The notes below the pieces were generated by a model, which ran no database searches, had not been told where the DNA came from, and saw nothing but the letters and a program-made list of their open reading frames with translations. Of a DNA stretch of 64,000 nt, positions 34,429 through 44,863 are shown piece after piece. Numbering within the stretch: the stretch's first letter is position 1; every line of letters begins with the position of its first letter. The stretch is from the NCBI GenBank assembly GCA_024500155.1, contig CM044877.1:82131001-82195000 (forward strand). The letters are read 5' to 3'. The translations under genes and the position numbers were made by a program. This stretch comes from Chenopodium formosanum (taxonomy: Eukaryota > Streptophyta > Magnoliopsida > Caryophyllales > Amaranthaceae).

Positions 34429-37054
34429 TTGCTCGTTTATTTTTATTATCATTTTTTTTTCAAGGTTATTTATGGCTTATTTTTCTGGTTTTAAGTTGCT
34501 AATTAGATTAGTGGCTCGATTTTATTATTTTAATCCCGTTTTAAATGCGATTTTTGGCCCAGAACCCAGAGTTTCGCCCAAAAATAGCGAATTTTGGGTG
34601 GAAAAGGAGTTCTGGAAATGTTTTCACCCATTTTGGACTGTGATTTTAGCCAAATTCGAACCAGAAATGTCTTTTTCGAGGGATTTTTCGTTTTGACAAA
34701 AAATTTTAAGTCTTTCTTACCTTGAATCTTAATGGCATAATATGGTGATTATGTATTTAATTATTTGCATTATTTTTCTGCAATTTTAATCTCTTTAAAG
34801 CATATTTACTTGGTAGTATTTTGTGCTTAAAAGATTGATTAGTTTTCACCTAATTGCAAACTAATTGCATTATAGTGTGAAATCTTTGTTATTTGAGGCT
34901 TCTAAGTACTAAAGTTTCAATCTTTAATTACGTTAAGTGATTGAAACTTTGAGTTACTAAATTCCATGAATTTATGATGAACTTTGTTGATTTAATCATT
35001 TTTTTGTTGATTGAAATCATAAAGTTTCAATCTTGTGATAAAAATTTCATTAAATCTTCATATTGGAAGATGATTTTTTCAAGGATTCACAAGTGTTAAA
35101 AGTTGAAATTTTTAATTGAACATTGAAGTTCATATTTCCAACTCCCTCTTATTTTGTCAAAATCTCAAGATTAATTTAAATTACTTAAATTAATAGTGAG
35201 TATAGCCTTATTTATTTCATTGCACCAAGTTGAACCAATTTTATTAAAGAATAGTTCTTGGAAATAATTTTGGTTTAGTGCACTTGGATGAATTTATTTA
35301 AGTTAGACTTGTTATAATTTTCATTTTACTCATTAAATTAATTCTAAAATTAATTTGGAATTAATTAAATAAGCCACGAAAAATTCGGAATTATTCCCGA
35401 GGTTTTAGCACGCAAACCAAGGCAAAACCACCCTTGGCTAGCCGGGCTGCACAGCAGCCCGTATGTGGATGCCAAGGTGTGGCTGCTGCTTGGTGCGTGC
35501 ATCTAAGCGTAGCTGATGCTTGCTGACCAGCAGCATGGCGCGCCACGGCCAGCAAGGCAGCAACAGCATGGTGCAGCAGCAGCTCGCATGCTGTGCGCTC
35601 CTTGCGGTGCTGTTGTGAGCGAGAGGCAGGCGAGCCATGGTTGGGCGAGCGTGAGTGCTGCGTGCGTGGCTGCTTGGTGCAGCAAGTGCAGGCTGTGCGT
35701 GTGGGGTGCTGCGTGCTTGCAGCAAAATGTGCACAACCCCACACTAAGCACGTAAGCCCCGAGTTTAAGGCTATGTTTAATTTTGCGGTTTTGGCCGTTT
35801 AATTTATTTTAAATATTTTAATTATGATTATTAATTTTAATTAAAATTTTGGAGGCTAGGCCTCGGTTTTGAGCGGCACTTGCAAAATTTAATTTTGGCA
35901 AAATTTTGGGTTTACCGGCTTAATTAATTGGATTAATTAAGATGGATGCGGAATTTAGTGGGAGCTTCAATTTTTAATTGCATTAAATTACATAATCGGT
36001 TAAACAACTTTGACTAGTTTTAATTAGGCACGTTAATCGGATTAACGACCTAAGTTAGTTACTAGTTTACGCGTGTTTGTGCATTGTTACTTGTTTATCG
36101 TTGTAAAATGCATGGGCCATTCACAAATAGTGAATGGATGAATGGAATGTATATTCTCTCACAGGTTTTATAAAATGGCAACTAGTGAGGCCCAATTAGG
36201 ATAGAAAATACGGACTGCGATCCCTGATGTATTTTTGTAAATCTAAATACGGTCTGCGAACCGTTGAGTATTTTTGTACCTTAATATTTAGATTAGTCCT
36301 AATCGTTGATACTAGTATTTGCATGATTATGGTCATGTCTTGAAGACGGAGGTTCTTGGAAGACGAAGCCATGAAGTTGCAAAAGCCGTCCCTTGAAGAC
36401 TTGAAGACTCAAGGGGTCATGCAAGTTCCAAATTCATCTTTATTTATGTTTTTGATATATATTTATGATCATTTATATATATGGATTATATGTTAGATGC
36501 ATGTTTAGGATTTCGAATGTTGTGATGATTAATTAAGTTCACTTAAATCAACCAACATAGAAACCCTAGGTCCCTAAAATATTGAGTGAAACTGCCATTC
36601 CAAAACAACACTTACCGACCTATTGAGAGTAGTGATGGGCTACGCCAAAGCGAGGCATCACTATTACTCCCTAGGATACGTAAGGCATACCGGGTATGCA
36701 AGTTGGTTTTGGTTATACTCAACGATATGAGTGATGGAGTCCAACATGTCGTGGCAAAGTGGATAAGTTGTTGAGAGAGCATTAGATGCGACGATTTATC
36801 CAACCAAGAGTGGCTTGGAGCCATTAGCAAAGAGTTGCTTACCTTAGGAGATTGAGTGTTAAGACAAGCCAAAGCATGCCTAACCAATCTTTGTTTCTTT
36901 GGATCTTGGAATCGACTTATTCTCACCAAAATGGGGACAATTTTAATGTGTGAATAAGACGTTTAAATAAGTTTGAAATCTGCATGAATTGAATTCAATC
37001 TTATTTAAGTATCATGAATGGTTTTTCATTTCAAATTATTTCAATTGTAGAATC
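34429..37054. other. Copia leader region
   Basis: 2.6 kb of non-coding sequence between primer-binding site and gag, long for Copia. It includes a second GC-rich, GCAGCA-type patch (about 35400-35760) similar in style to the U3. No protein is recognisable. ORFs in the GC patch are low-complexity. Confidence 0.5.
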
Positions 37055-37840
37055 ATGTCTTCAAATAACTCAAACAACCAATTCTCGTTACGCTCAATTC
37101 TCGACAAGGAGAAGTTGAGTGGGCCAAATTTTCTTGATTGGCAAAGGAACTTGCATATTGTTCTCATGCAAGAGCAAAAGGAATATGTCCTTGATGAGGA
37201 AATGCCAGAGACTCCCAATGAGGAAGTGACTCAGGCTGCCCTAAACCGATGGCAAGCTGCCAATCGGGATGTCAAATGCATCATGTTGGCCACAATGTCT
37301 CCCGAGCTTCAAAAGACTTTCTTTGAGAAGGAGACAACCTTTGAGATCATTTTTGAGCTGCAGAATATGTTCCAAGAGCAGGCCCAAACTGAAAGGTTTG
37401 AAACCCACAGGCAGATCCTTTAGATCAAGCTCAAAAAAGGAGAGCCAGTCAGCCCACATGTACTTAAAATGATAGGATTATTTGAGAACATGGGAAGGCT
37501 TGACGCGGGGTATTCAACCGAGATGGAAATTGACATCATTCTCCATTCAGTACACAAAGGCTATGATCAGTTTAAGATGAACTATAACATGCACAACATG
37601 GAGAAAACCCTCACCGAGCTTCATGGTATGTTGAAGCAAGCCGAGCAAACGCTCAAGGATGAGGGAAATCATGATGTGCTCAAGATCAAAAGGGGCAAGC
37701 CGTTCAAATTCTCAGGCAAGAAGAAGAGAGGCTTTAAGGGGAAGGGTAAGAAGAAGACCTTTCCGCCTAAGTCTAAAGCTACCATGGATAACAAGGAGAA
37801 GAAGGTAGCATCTTCTAAATCTGATTCCGAATGCTTCTGA
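37055..37840 (+). pseudogene. gag: Copia gag, broken
   Basis: It starts MSSNNSNNQFSLRSILDKEK; LSGPNFLDWQRNL is the typical start of Copia capsid. A TAG at 37421-37423 interrupts the frame, which then continues to 37840. The CCHC zinc knuckle expected after the basic Lys-rich stretch is absent. In its place is a short rearranged repeat of upstream sequence (37845-37875 copies 37745-37775). Confidence 0.8.
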
Positions 37841-37899
37841 ATCAGGTAAGAAAAAGACCTTTCCGCCTAAGTCTAATCCGTTGCTTCTGAATCAGGTAT

Positions 37900-40395
37900 A
37901 TTCGTTATAGACTTAAACTTTACTAGCTCAAAATCATGGGTATTAGATACCGGATGTGGCTCACACCTTTGTTCCAATTCTCAGGGACTAAGAAACATTA
38001 GGAAGCTAACGAAGGGAAAGGTTGAACTCCGGGTCGGCAATGGAGCCAGAATTGCAGCCGTATCCGTAGGAACTCTCAGTTTGTCTTTGCCCTCGGGGCT
38101 AGTTTTGGAACTAGAAAACTGTTTTTATGTTCCCAACATTACCAAAAACATTATTTCAATTTCGGCGTTGGACGCCAAAGGATTTGAATTTCGAGTAAAG
38201 AACAATGTATGTTCGTTTTATCTCGATAATGTTTTATATGGTATTGCACATTCTGTAAATGGTCTTTATGTGCTTTCTTTAGACAAACAGGTTTATAATG
38301 TTAATGATACCACCAAAAGAGCTAAGACCATTGAGTCAAATCAAACGTACTTGTGGCATTGTCGTCTTGGCCACATTAACATCAAACGCATCAAGAAACT
38401 TGTACAGGAAGGTGTTCTTGACTCATTCGATTTGCAATCGTTTGAGAATTTCAAAGGATGTTTACTAGGCAAGATGATTAAGCAGCCATTCTCCAAGTTG
38501 GGAGAAAGGGCAGGAGACTTGTTGGGTCTAATACACACCGATGTTTGTGGACCAATGAGCTCCACCACAAGGAACGGACATCGATATTTTATCACCTTCA
38601 CAGACGACTATAGTAGATATGGCTATGTCTACCTTATGTCGCATAAATTTGAATCGTTTGAAAAGTTCAAAGAATTTTAGAGTGAAGTTGAAAATCAACT
38701 TGGCAAGAAAATCAAAGCCCTTCGATCGGATCGAGGTGGTGAATTCTTGAGCCAAGAATTCGATGATCATCTGAAAGAAAAAGGTATACTTTCAGAATTG
38801 ACACCTCCAGGAACTCCTCAATGGAACGGAGTATCCGAAAGGAGAAATCGAACATTGTTGGACATGGTACGATCAACAATGGGTCTTAGTGATCTTCCTA
38901 TCTCTTTCTGGGGACACGCACTTCTAACTGCGTCACTAACACTGAACCGTGCTCCATCAAAAGCTGTAGAAAAGATTCCATACGAGTTATGGACGAAGAA
39001 ACCTCCTAAGTTATCTTTTCAAAAGATATGGGGATGCGAAGCATATGTCAAGAAATTGATTTCTGACAAACTTCATCCCAAATCTAATAAGGTTTACTAT
39101 GTGGGCTACCCAAAAGAAACCAAAGGGTATTACTTCTACAACAAATCCGAGAACACAGTGTTTGTTGCTTGCGATGGTGTCTTTTTGGAGAAGGAGCACC
39201 ATTCCAAAATGAGAAGTGGGAGGAAAATCGAACTCGATGAAGTTCGAGAGGACGAGCAACAAAAACAGATTGACAGTCAAAGTGCTCAAACAGCATCTGT
39301 TGACGCTGGCCAAAATGTGCAAAGTCAAAACGGCAATGCAAATGCTCAGTCCGTTACCCTACGTAGGTCTCAGAGGCTGAGATCTCAACCTGATAGATAT
39401 CTTGGTATTGTATTAACCGAGAATCAGAACATCCTGATTATGGATGGAGATGAACCGACAACCTACAAGCAAGCGATGGCAAGCACCGACTCTGCTAAAT
39501 GGCAAGAGGCCATGAGATCTGAAATGGATTCCATGTTTGAAAATCAAGTCTGGGACTTGGTTGACTTACCCGAGGGTTACACACCTATTGGATGTAAGTG
39601 GATTTTCAAGTTGAAAACTGACAAAGATGGAAATGTATTCATTTATAAAGCTAGATTGGTAGCAAAAGGTTACAGACAAGATTATGATGAAACCTTTTCT
39701 CCAGTCGCAATGCTTAAATCCGTTCGGATCCTCCTAGCGATTGCTGCATATTACAATTATGAAATATGGCAGATGGACGTCAAAACCGCCTTCCTTAATG
39801 GTATTTTGGAAGAAACTGTGTACATGACACAGCCTGAAGGTTTTTTCGACCAAAACAATGCTGGGAAAGTTTGTAAGCTTAAAAAGTCCATTTATGGCCT
39901 AAAGCATGCTAGCAGAAGTTGAAATCTGCGATTCGATGAAGCCATCAGTAAGTTTGGTTTTATCAAGAATCCAGATGAATCTTGTGTTTACAAGAAGGTC
40001 AGTGGGAGTGACATCGCCTTCCTAGTCTTATATGTCGACGACATATTGCTCATTGGAAACAGTATTCCGTTATTAGAGTCTGTAAAGGCTTGGCTCGGAA
40101 AGTGTTTTCAATGAAAGACTTGGGAGAGGCTTAGTACATATTAGGCATCAAGATCTATAGGGATAGATCGAAAAGGATGATTGGATTGAGCCAAAGTACT
40201 TATATTAATAAGGTACTAGCTCGATTCGGCATGGAGGAGGCTAAGAGAGGTCACCTACCCATGTCACATGGCATAACCCTAAATAAGAAGCAGTGTCCAC
40301 AGACACTTGATGAGCGAGAAAGGATGAATCAGATTCCATATGCTTAGCTATATGGATCGATCATGTATGCCATGATATGTACTAGGCATACATTC
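37900..40395 (+). pseudogene. pol: Copia pol (protease, integrase, reverse transcriptase), broken
   Basis: The protease motif WVLDTGCGSHLC is at about 37940. The GAG-pre-integrase zinc-finger region (WHCRLGHINIKRI) is at about 38350. The integrase core has HTDVCGPM, SDRGGEF and ERRNRTLLD. Reverse transcriptase has YKARLVAKGYRQDY, WQMDVKTAFLNG and LYVDDILLIG (about 40030). In-frame stops occur at 38678 (TAG) and 39920 (TGA), with frame loss near 40100. Coding similarity ends near 40380. It is non-functional. Confidence 0.85.
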
Positions 40396-40566
40396 TAGAG
40401 TGGCCTCACCCAGTTTACGACGGACCCTGTCGGACCCTGTGGCCTCTCCTGGGTCTGCGACGAATGAACGCCCATTCCCCCTCAACATTCTGCATCCCGG
40501 GGCACAACTAGAGACCGTACACCTGACCAACAACGCTTGGTTTTTGCCGTTGAGGTTGGAGGACGG
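40396..40566. other. Junction segment between Copia and the outer LTR
   Basis: Unrecognised 170 bp, GC-richer than its surroundings. It ends in purine-rich 'gaggttggaggacgg', which could be the polypurine tract of the element owning the LTR that starts at 40567. If so, nearly all of that element's interior has been lost. Confidence 0.35.
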
Positions 40567-41745
40567 TGTAACACCCTAGAAATTCCATTTCTTTAAAATA
40601 CCTATTTTCCCTTTATTTTAAAATACGAAATAGGAAAATCTAAGACATTACCGCCACTGTGAAAACGGCTAAGGCAAATATCAAAGACACATAGCGGAAG
40701 ACTATTTTAAAAACATTCAAAACAACTCAACTTTAAAAGTCAACCAAACGAAAGTAAAGTCAAACTTAAGTAAAACGAAGTCAACCTACAACTTGGAACC
40801 ATTGTAGGCCCTTATTTAACCAAACCGACTTAAAAACCTTTGCGTCAGTCTGGCAAGCATAATATAATAAAATATTCAAAGCAATAAACACATCATAGAA
40901 CTTATGGAAAGCTAGCATGATTCGCTCTTCACTCATGCCCATCATAAATATGCCTCATCACCTGAAAAGCTTCTCTCTACTAGTTTCCACTACTCTCCAT
41001 TAAAAATGGGTCATTATAGGGCCAAAGTAAAGATAAGGCCAAACAAACATACAAACACACAATCAGCAAAGCTGAGTACATAAGCGTAATTAAACACACT
41101 AACATGCTTTCACCTATCAACACACAACTTACCTTGTTGCACCTGCTTACAAGCATAAAACATACAACATGACTCTCAATTAAATAGCTAATTGATTCAT
41201 TTAGCATTGATTACGCATCGAACGGGTTTCCCCCTAACCTGCCCCAATAAAGGGGTACTAACACGGGAGCTAACCGTGCCAGTATAAAAGAACCACTTGT
41301 AAGTGGCGGAATTCCTGCGCATAATAATAAAAAGGAAAATACAGCGTCCTGTACTCCTTGTAGAAGTCATGCTCAAATATAAAGTCACATAACTCCCCCC
41401 ATGTGTTCATACTCAAGGTTTATACGTTCCAAGAGTTTTGGTGCGTAATCTCTTTCACTTTACGTTATTTACATATTTTTAAACTTGGTGATGACTCTTA
41501 AACCATCATACAATCAATCATAATAAATCATCCAAGCAGTCAAACATACCAATTTAATTCTTGAATAATTAGTGACCACATAAATTTAATGTTGAACCCT
41601 TAATAATCTACCTCGGTGTCAAAGACACCTTAAACGCATAATGCGCCAAAATTCCTATCCCTCGGTGTTAGAAACACCTTAAACGCATAATGCGCCAAAA
41701 TTCCTATCCTTCGGTGTTAGAAACACATTAAGTGCACTAGGGCAC
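40567..41745 (+). repeat. Left part of an outer LTR, split by the Tat element
   Basis: It starts TGTAACACCCTAGAAATTCC, a start typical of plant Ty3/Gypsy chromovirus (Tekay-type) LTRs. It is interrupted at 41745 by the Tat insertion and resumes at 63064. It carries a 49-bp tandem repeat at its right end. Family assignment rests on the terminus only. Confidence 0.5.
41611..41740. repeat. 49-bp tandem repeat, about 2.6 copies
   Basis: 'cggtgt...aaacgcataatgcgccaaaattcctatc' recurs at 41614, 41663 and 41712. The Tat element inserted directly at the end of this array. Confidence 0.85.
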
Positions 41746-42142
41746 TGTAGACACCTAAAAATGTCTCCCCAAAACCAAACCCGATGATAAATAACCTTTC
41801 ACCGCCACTATTGGTCGGGTTTAGTATTTAATCCCAAGAGTGCTTAAAAAATCGTATTTTATTAAATTCATATTTTTGAAAGGTCCATGGATCAGTCTTG
41901 ATGTTTGGAAAAAGCATAGTTTTAATTTTATCCCAAGCTTGTTAAATAATTTTAAGCCCAAACCTTTTTATTTTATTATTTTATTATTTATTTTTGGCCC
42001 AAACATTTTATTTTATTATTTTATTATTTTAGTCCGAATAATAAAAGTCAGAAAAAAGCCCAAAATTATCAATCGGCACTTAAAAAGCCGAAAGAAATTA
42101 GGGTTAAAAATGAATTTAGACAGAAAAATGGACTGAAACTGA

Positions 42143-42390
42143 CCGTGTCACGGTACAGCCTGACCGTGTCACGGGAATCCCTCCCGTCTGACGGTGGGAC
42201 TTCCCGTGACACGGGAGGTCTGCCGTGACACGGGACGTTCCGTGTCCTTTCCGCGTAAACCCTTAACGCGTTTTCTGTTCCGTTTTCTGAAAATTTCCCG
42301 CGTCACTCCAAAACTGACCGTGTCACGGGAATGTGTACCGTCTGACGGTACAGTCTAACCGTGTCACGGTACAGCCTGACCATGTCACGG
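42143..42390. promoter_or_regulatory. Phased palindrome array in U3 of the 5' LTR
   Basis: CCGTGTCACGG, CCGTGACACGG or CCGTCTGACGG (last copy CCATGTCACGG) start at 42143, 42163, 42184, 42204, 42223 and at 42318, 42338, 42359, 42380. Spacing is 19-21 bp, so all sites in a cluster face the same side of the helix. Spacer sequences vary while the cores stay conserved. The last site ends 61 bp before the TATA box, an enhancer/operator-like position. Function is inferred. Confidence 0.8.
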
Positions 42391-42450
42391 GATACTTTTT
42401 TAGGGTTTTTATCATTTTAGGGTTCCGTGTGCTCCCTTAGCACATTTCCC

Positions 42451-42458
42451 TATAAATA
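42451..42458 (+). promoter_or_regulatory. TATA box of the Tat 5' LTR
   Basis: TATAAATA in 'ttccctataaataccccctc'. The same box is present in the 3' LTR at about 62071. Confidence 0.7.
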
Positions 42459-43453
42459 CCCCCTCATTTCTGATGTACGGGGCAGCGAAAATTCTATTAT
42501 TCTTATTTTCTCTCTTCGATGCTCTTAACCTAAACACTAGCCTACCCTTTTCACTTCAAAATTCCTTCTTCAAGCACTCAAAGGAGTCCATATTTTACTC
42601 GAGGTTCTGTTCTTAAACCAAGGCGTGAAAGGTAGAATCGTTTGAGGGTTTGGCCCCAAAATCAACCTTATTTTATTTAATTTAATTTAGTTATTGTTTT
42701 ATTATTTCCTTGAAGTTACTAACTCGTTTATTATTTTGTAGTTGCAAACAAACAGATTCAAAGTAAGGATCATGTTCTTTTTATTATTATTATTTTTCTA
42801 ACGATTTTTATGTTGTTGGAATTATGATTAAATTGGTTTTTATATTAATATTGATTCTATTATTTATTTTGATCACCATATTGCATGTTAAAGGGAATAT
42901 GTAATTGAAAATCACGACTAATAAGATAATTTGGACAACCGGTTTAGGATCTCTTTTAATCTTATTATTAATTGAAGTGATCACCAAATTTTTAGAATTA
43001 TGTGTGCATTAATTTTGAACCAATTTAGTTAAATAATAGTTTGGAGCGAATTGAATTATTGTTTGTATGTCTTTGAGATCACAAGAATGCTTTTCAATAT
43101 AAGAATCGAGTAGAGGCCAATACGGGCGAATGTGACTCCATGACTCACTTCGTACCATCATCCCCGATCCTCCTTTCGTGGTTCCGAACCATATGGAGTT
43201 AGTAATCTCATGGATTATGAATGGGGTGTAACCTTCACGGGTCAATCGTTGTTGCCTTCGTTGTCCCTTTATCGTGGTTGTCTTTTATGATCCGTGAACG
43301 GTTTACAAGTTCCTTAAAAACTTGTTGGCGACTCCCTACTTTATTTGTCCCTAATCGTTGTCCCTAATCGTAATGTCAATTCCTACTTCCTATGAGTGCC
43401 AAGCATATTCACACATGCTTTTAACGTAGGCGCACTTCAAACGATGCCTACAA

Positions 43454-43473
43454 TTTGGCGACTCCACTGGGGA
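43454..43473 (+). other. Primer-binding site region of the Tat element
   Basis: TGGCGACTCCACTGGGG begins a few bases after the LTR end and would pair with a tRNA 3' end ending in CCA. I cannot name the tRNA with certainty. Confidence 0.6.
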
Positions 43474-43692
43474 GGATTCTTAATTATTTATAGATTTGAG
43501 TGATCGGTATTTAATTAAGATGAGTGGATGAGACTTGAAAGATTCTTGAAAAAAAATAGTCCTGTGATTAATTTGGCATTTTTGCATCTGCATAGACGTT
43601 TTAACGTCGCATTCAGGTCTGTCCCGTAGGAAAAATTGGATAACTTGATTGCGCGCGAAGGAAAACAGGGCACCAGTCAGATTTTCTGACTG

Positions 43693-44370
43693 CCGTGTCA
43701 CGGTAGAGTCTGCCGTGTCACGGCAGAGTCTGCCGTGTCACGGCAGTCCTAAAATCAGTCCGGTGACCTATTTTCTTTTCTCACAATCGACTTCCTTCGA
43801 TTTTTCTGAAAAAACGTATGTGTTCTACATGCGTCTTAGCCCCAGGGGATTTAAGCTCTATCAACCCAAAAACGCTCATGGCAATAAGGGTTCATCCGAG
43901 TTATTAAATCCACCCAAACCATGGAGTCGAGTTCGATTTCATCACGAACTCCCGGAGCCGCCCGTTGTCATACACCCTCTAGGGAGGCTGCCTTGCTAAC
44001 GTGTCCAAACTCTTAACCATGGTACCCTTTTGACACCCAAAGCTTGACCAATAGTTGAAAATAGATCTTGACTTTAAGTTGCGAACTTTTTTAATATCAT
44101 CTTGCCTAAATGCTATGTGTTTGTTCGGTGCTAACACTAATGTGTTTTTTTTTTTGTTTGACCCATGACCGAGGGTTTTTATTCTCACATAGTAATGAGT
44201 ACGGACTTACAATCGATTAAAATCTGAAAAAAATCACAAAACTGACCTGGAATTGCGCACCGTGTCACGGCATTATCTGCCGTGTCACGGTGAACAGTGC
44301 CGTGACACGGGAAAGTCTACCGTCTGACGGTAGGCTGAACCGTGTCACGCCAGTCTGCACCGTGACACGG
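43693..44370. promoter_or_regulatory. Two phased palindrome clusters in the Tat leader
   Basis: Starts at 43693, 43713, 43733 (exactly 20 bp apart) and at 44260, 44280, 44300, 44320, 44340, 44360 (exactly 20 bp apart six times over). Cores include CCGTGTCACGG, CCGTGACACGG and CCGTCTGACGG. They lie between primer-binding site and gag, so they are part of the genomic RNA as well. Confidence 0.8.
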
Positions 44371-44863
44371 TGCCCAGGAAGTGTCCCGTCAGTCTTTTTT
44401 CTCGATTTTTGTGTCCAGTATTGAGTCGTGTCTAGCTATACAGGCAAAACACGCGTCTATAACCTCACCTAATCACTCACATGTTATGTCCACACACTTT
44501 TTTAGTCGTGCACCACTTTTGACCGTATTTTAGGGAAGTTTCGTTTTTGTGTCTTTTTTTTTTTTTTTTGGAGTAAGTCGGATGGTATCCTGCCATATTT
44601 TCTTTTTTTTTTTTAAAAATAAAAAATAAATAAAAAAAATAAATAGAGCTTCAAATTTCTTTTTTCTTTTAATCCGGATAGGTTAAGGTTAAGTGTGGTC
44701 ATTAAAGGTGTGTTTGTTTCGGTGTCACAGCGCTTGGGCAAGAAGCAAGGGTAGATTGTTACGGTTCGAGTCCATACCTCAACAACCTCTTGTACCAAAG
44801 AGGCGTACAAGGAAACCACCTCAGTCATCTCCACAAGATCCGTCTCCAGTCTACTTTCAACCA

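Larger units (their letters stand above)
33130..40395 (+). mobile_element. Copia-type LTR retrotransposon, 3'-truncated
   Basis: In order: 5' LTR (about 33130-34414), primer-binding site, 2.6-kb leader, gag, protease, integrase, reverse transcriptase. Integrase before RT defines Copia. The polyprotein is recognisable to the LYGSIMYAM block (about 40350-40380) and then stops abruptly near 40395. The RNase H end, polypurine tract and 3' LTR are missing. The left LTR edge is estimated. Confidence 0.8.
41746..43452 (+). repeat. 5' LTR of the Tat element (1707 bp)
   Basis: TG...CA termini. It contains nine copies of the 11-bp palindrome (42143-42390), a TATA box at 42451, and R-U5 to 43452. Aligned by eye with the 3' LTR after removing the solo LTR, it differs by roughly 30 substitutions, mostly C/T and G/A transitions, plus small indels. 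Confidence 0.9.

Noticed and set aside
35391..35802. Several overlapping Ala/His/Cys-rich ORFs on both strands
   Set aside because: Low-complexity translation of the GC-rich Copia leader patch.
43009..43245. 78-codon minus-strand ORF, also at 62628-62864
   Set aside because: It occurs in both LTR copies only because the LTRs are duplicates, and no protein family or codon constraint is visible.
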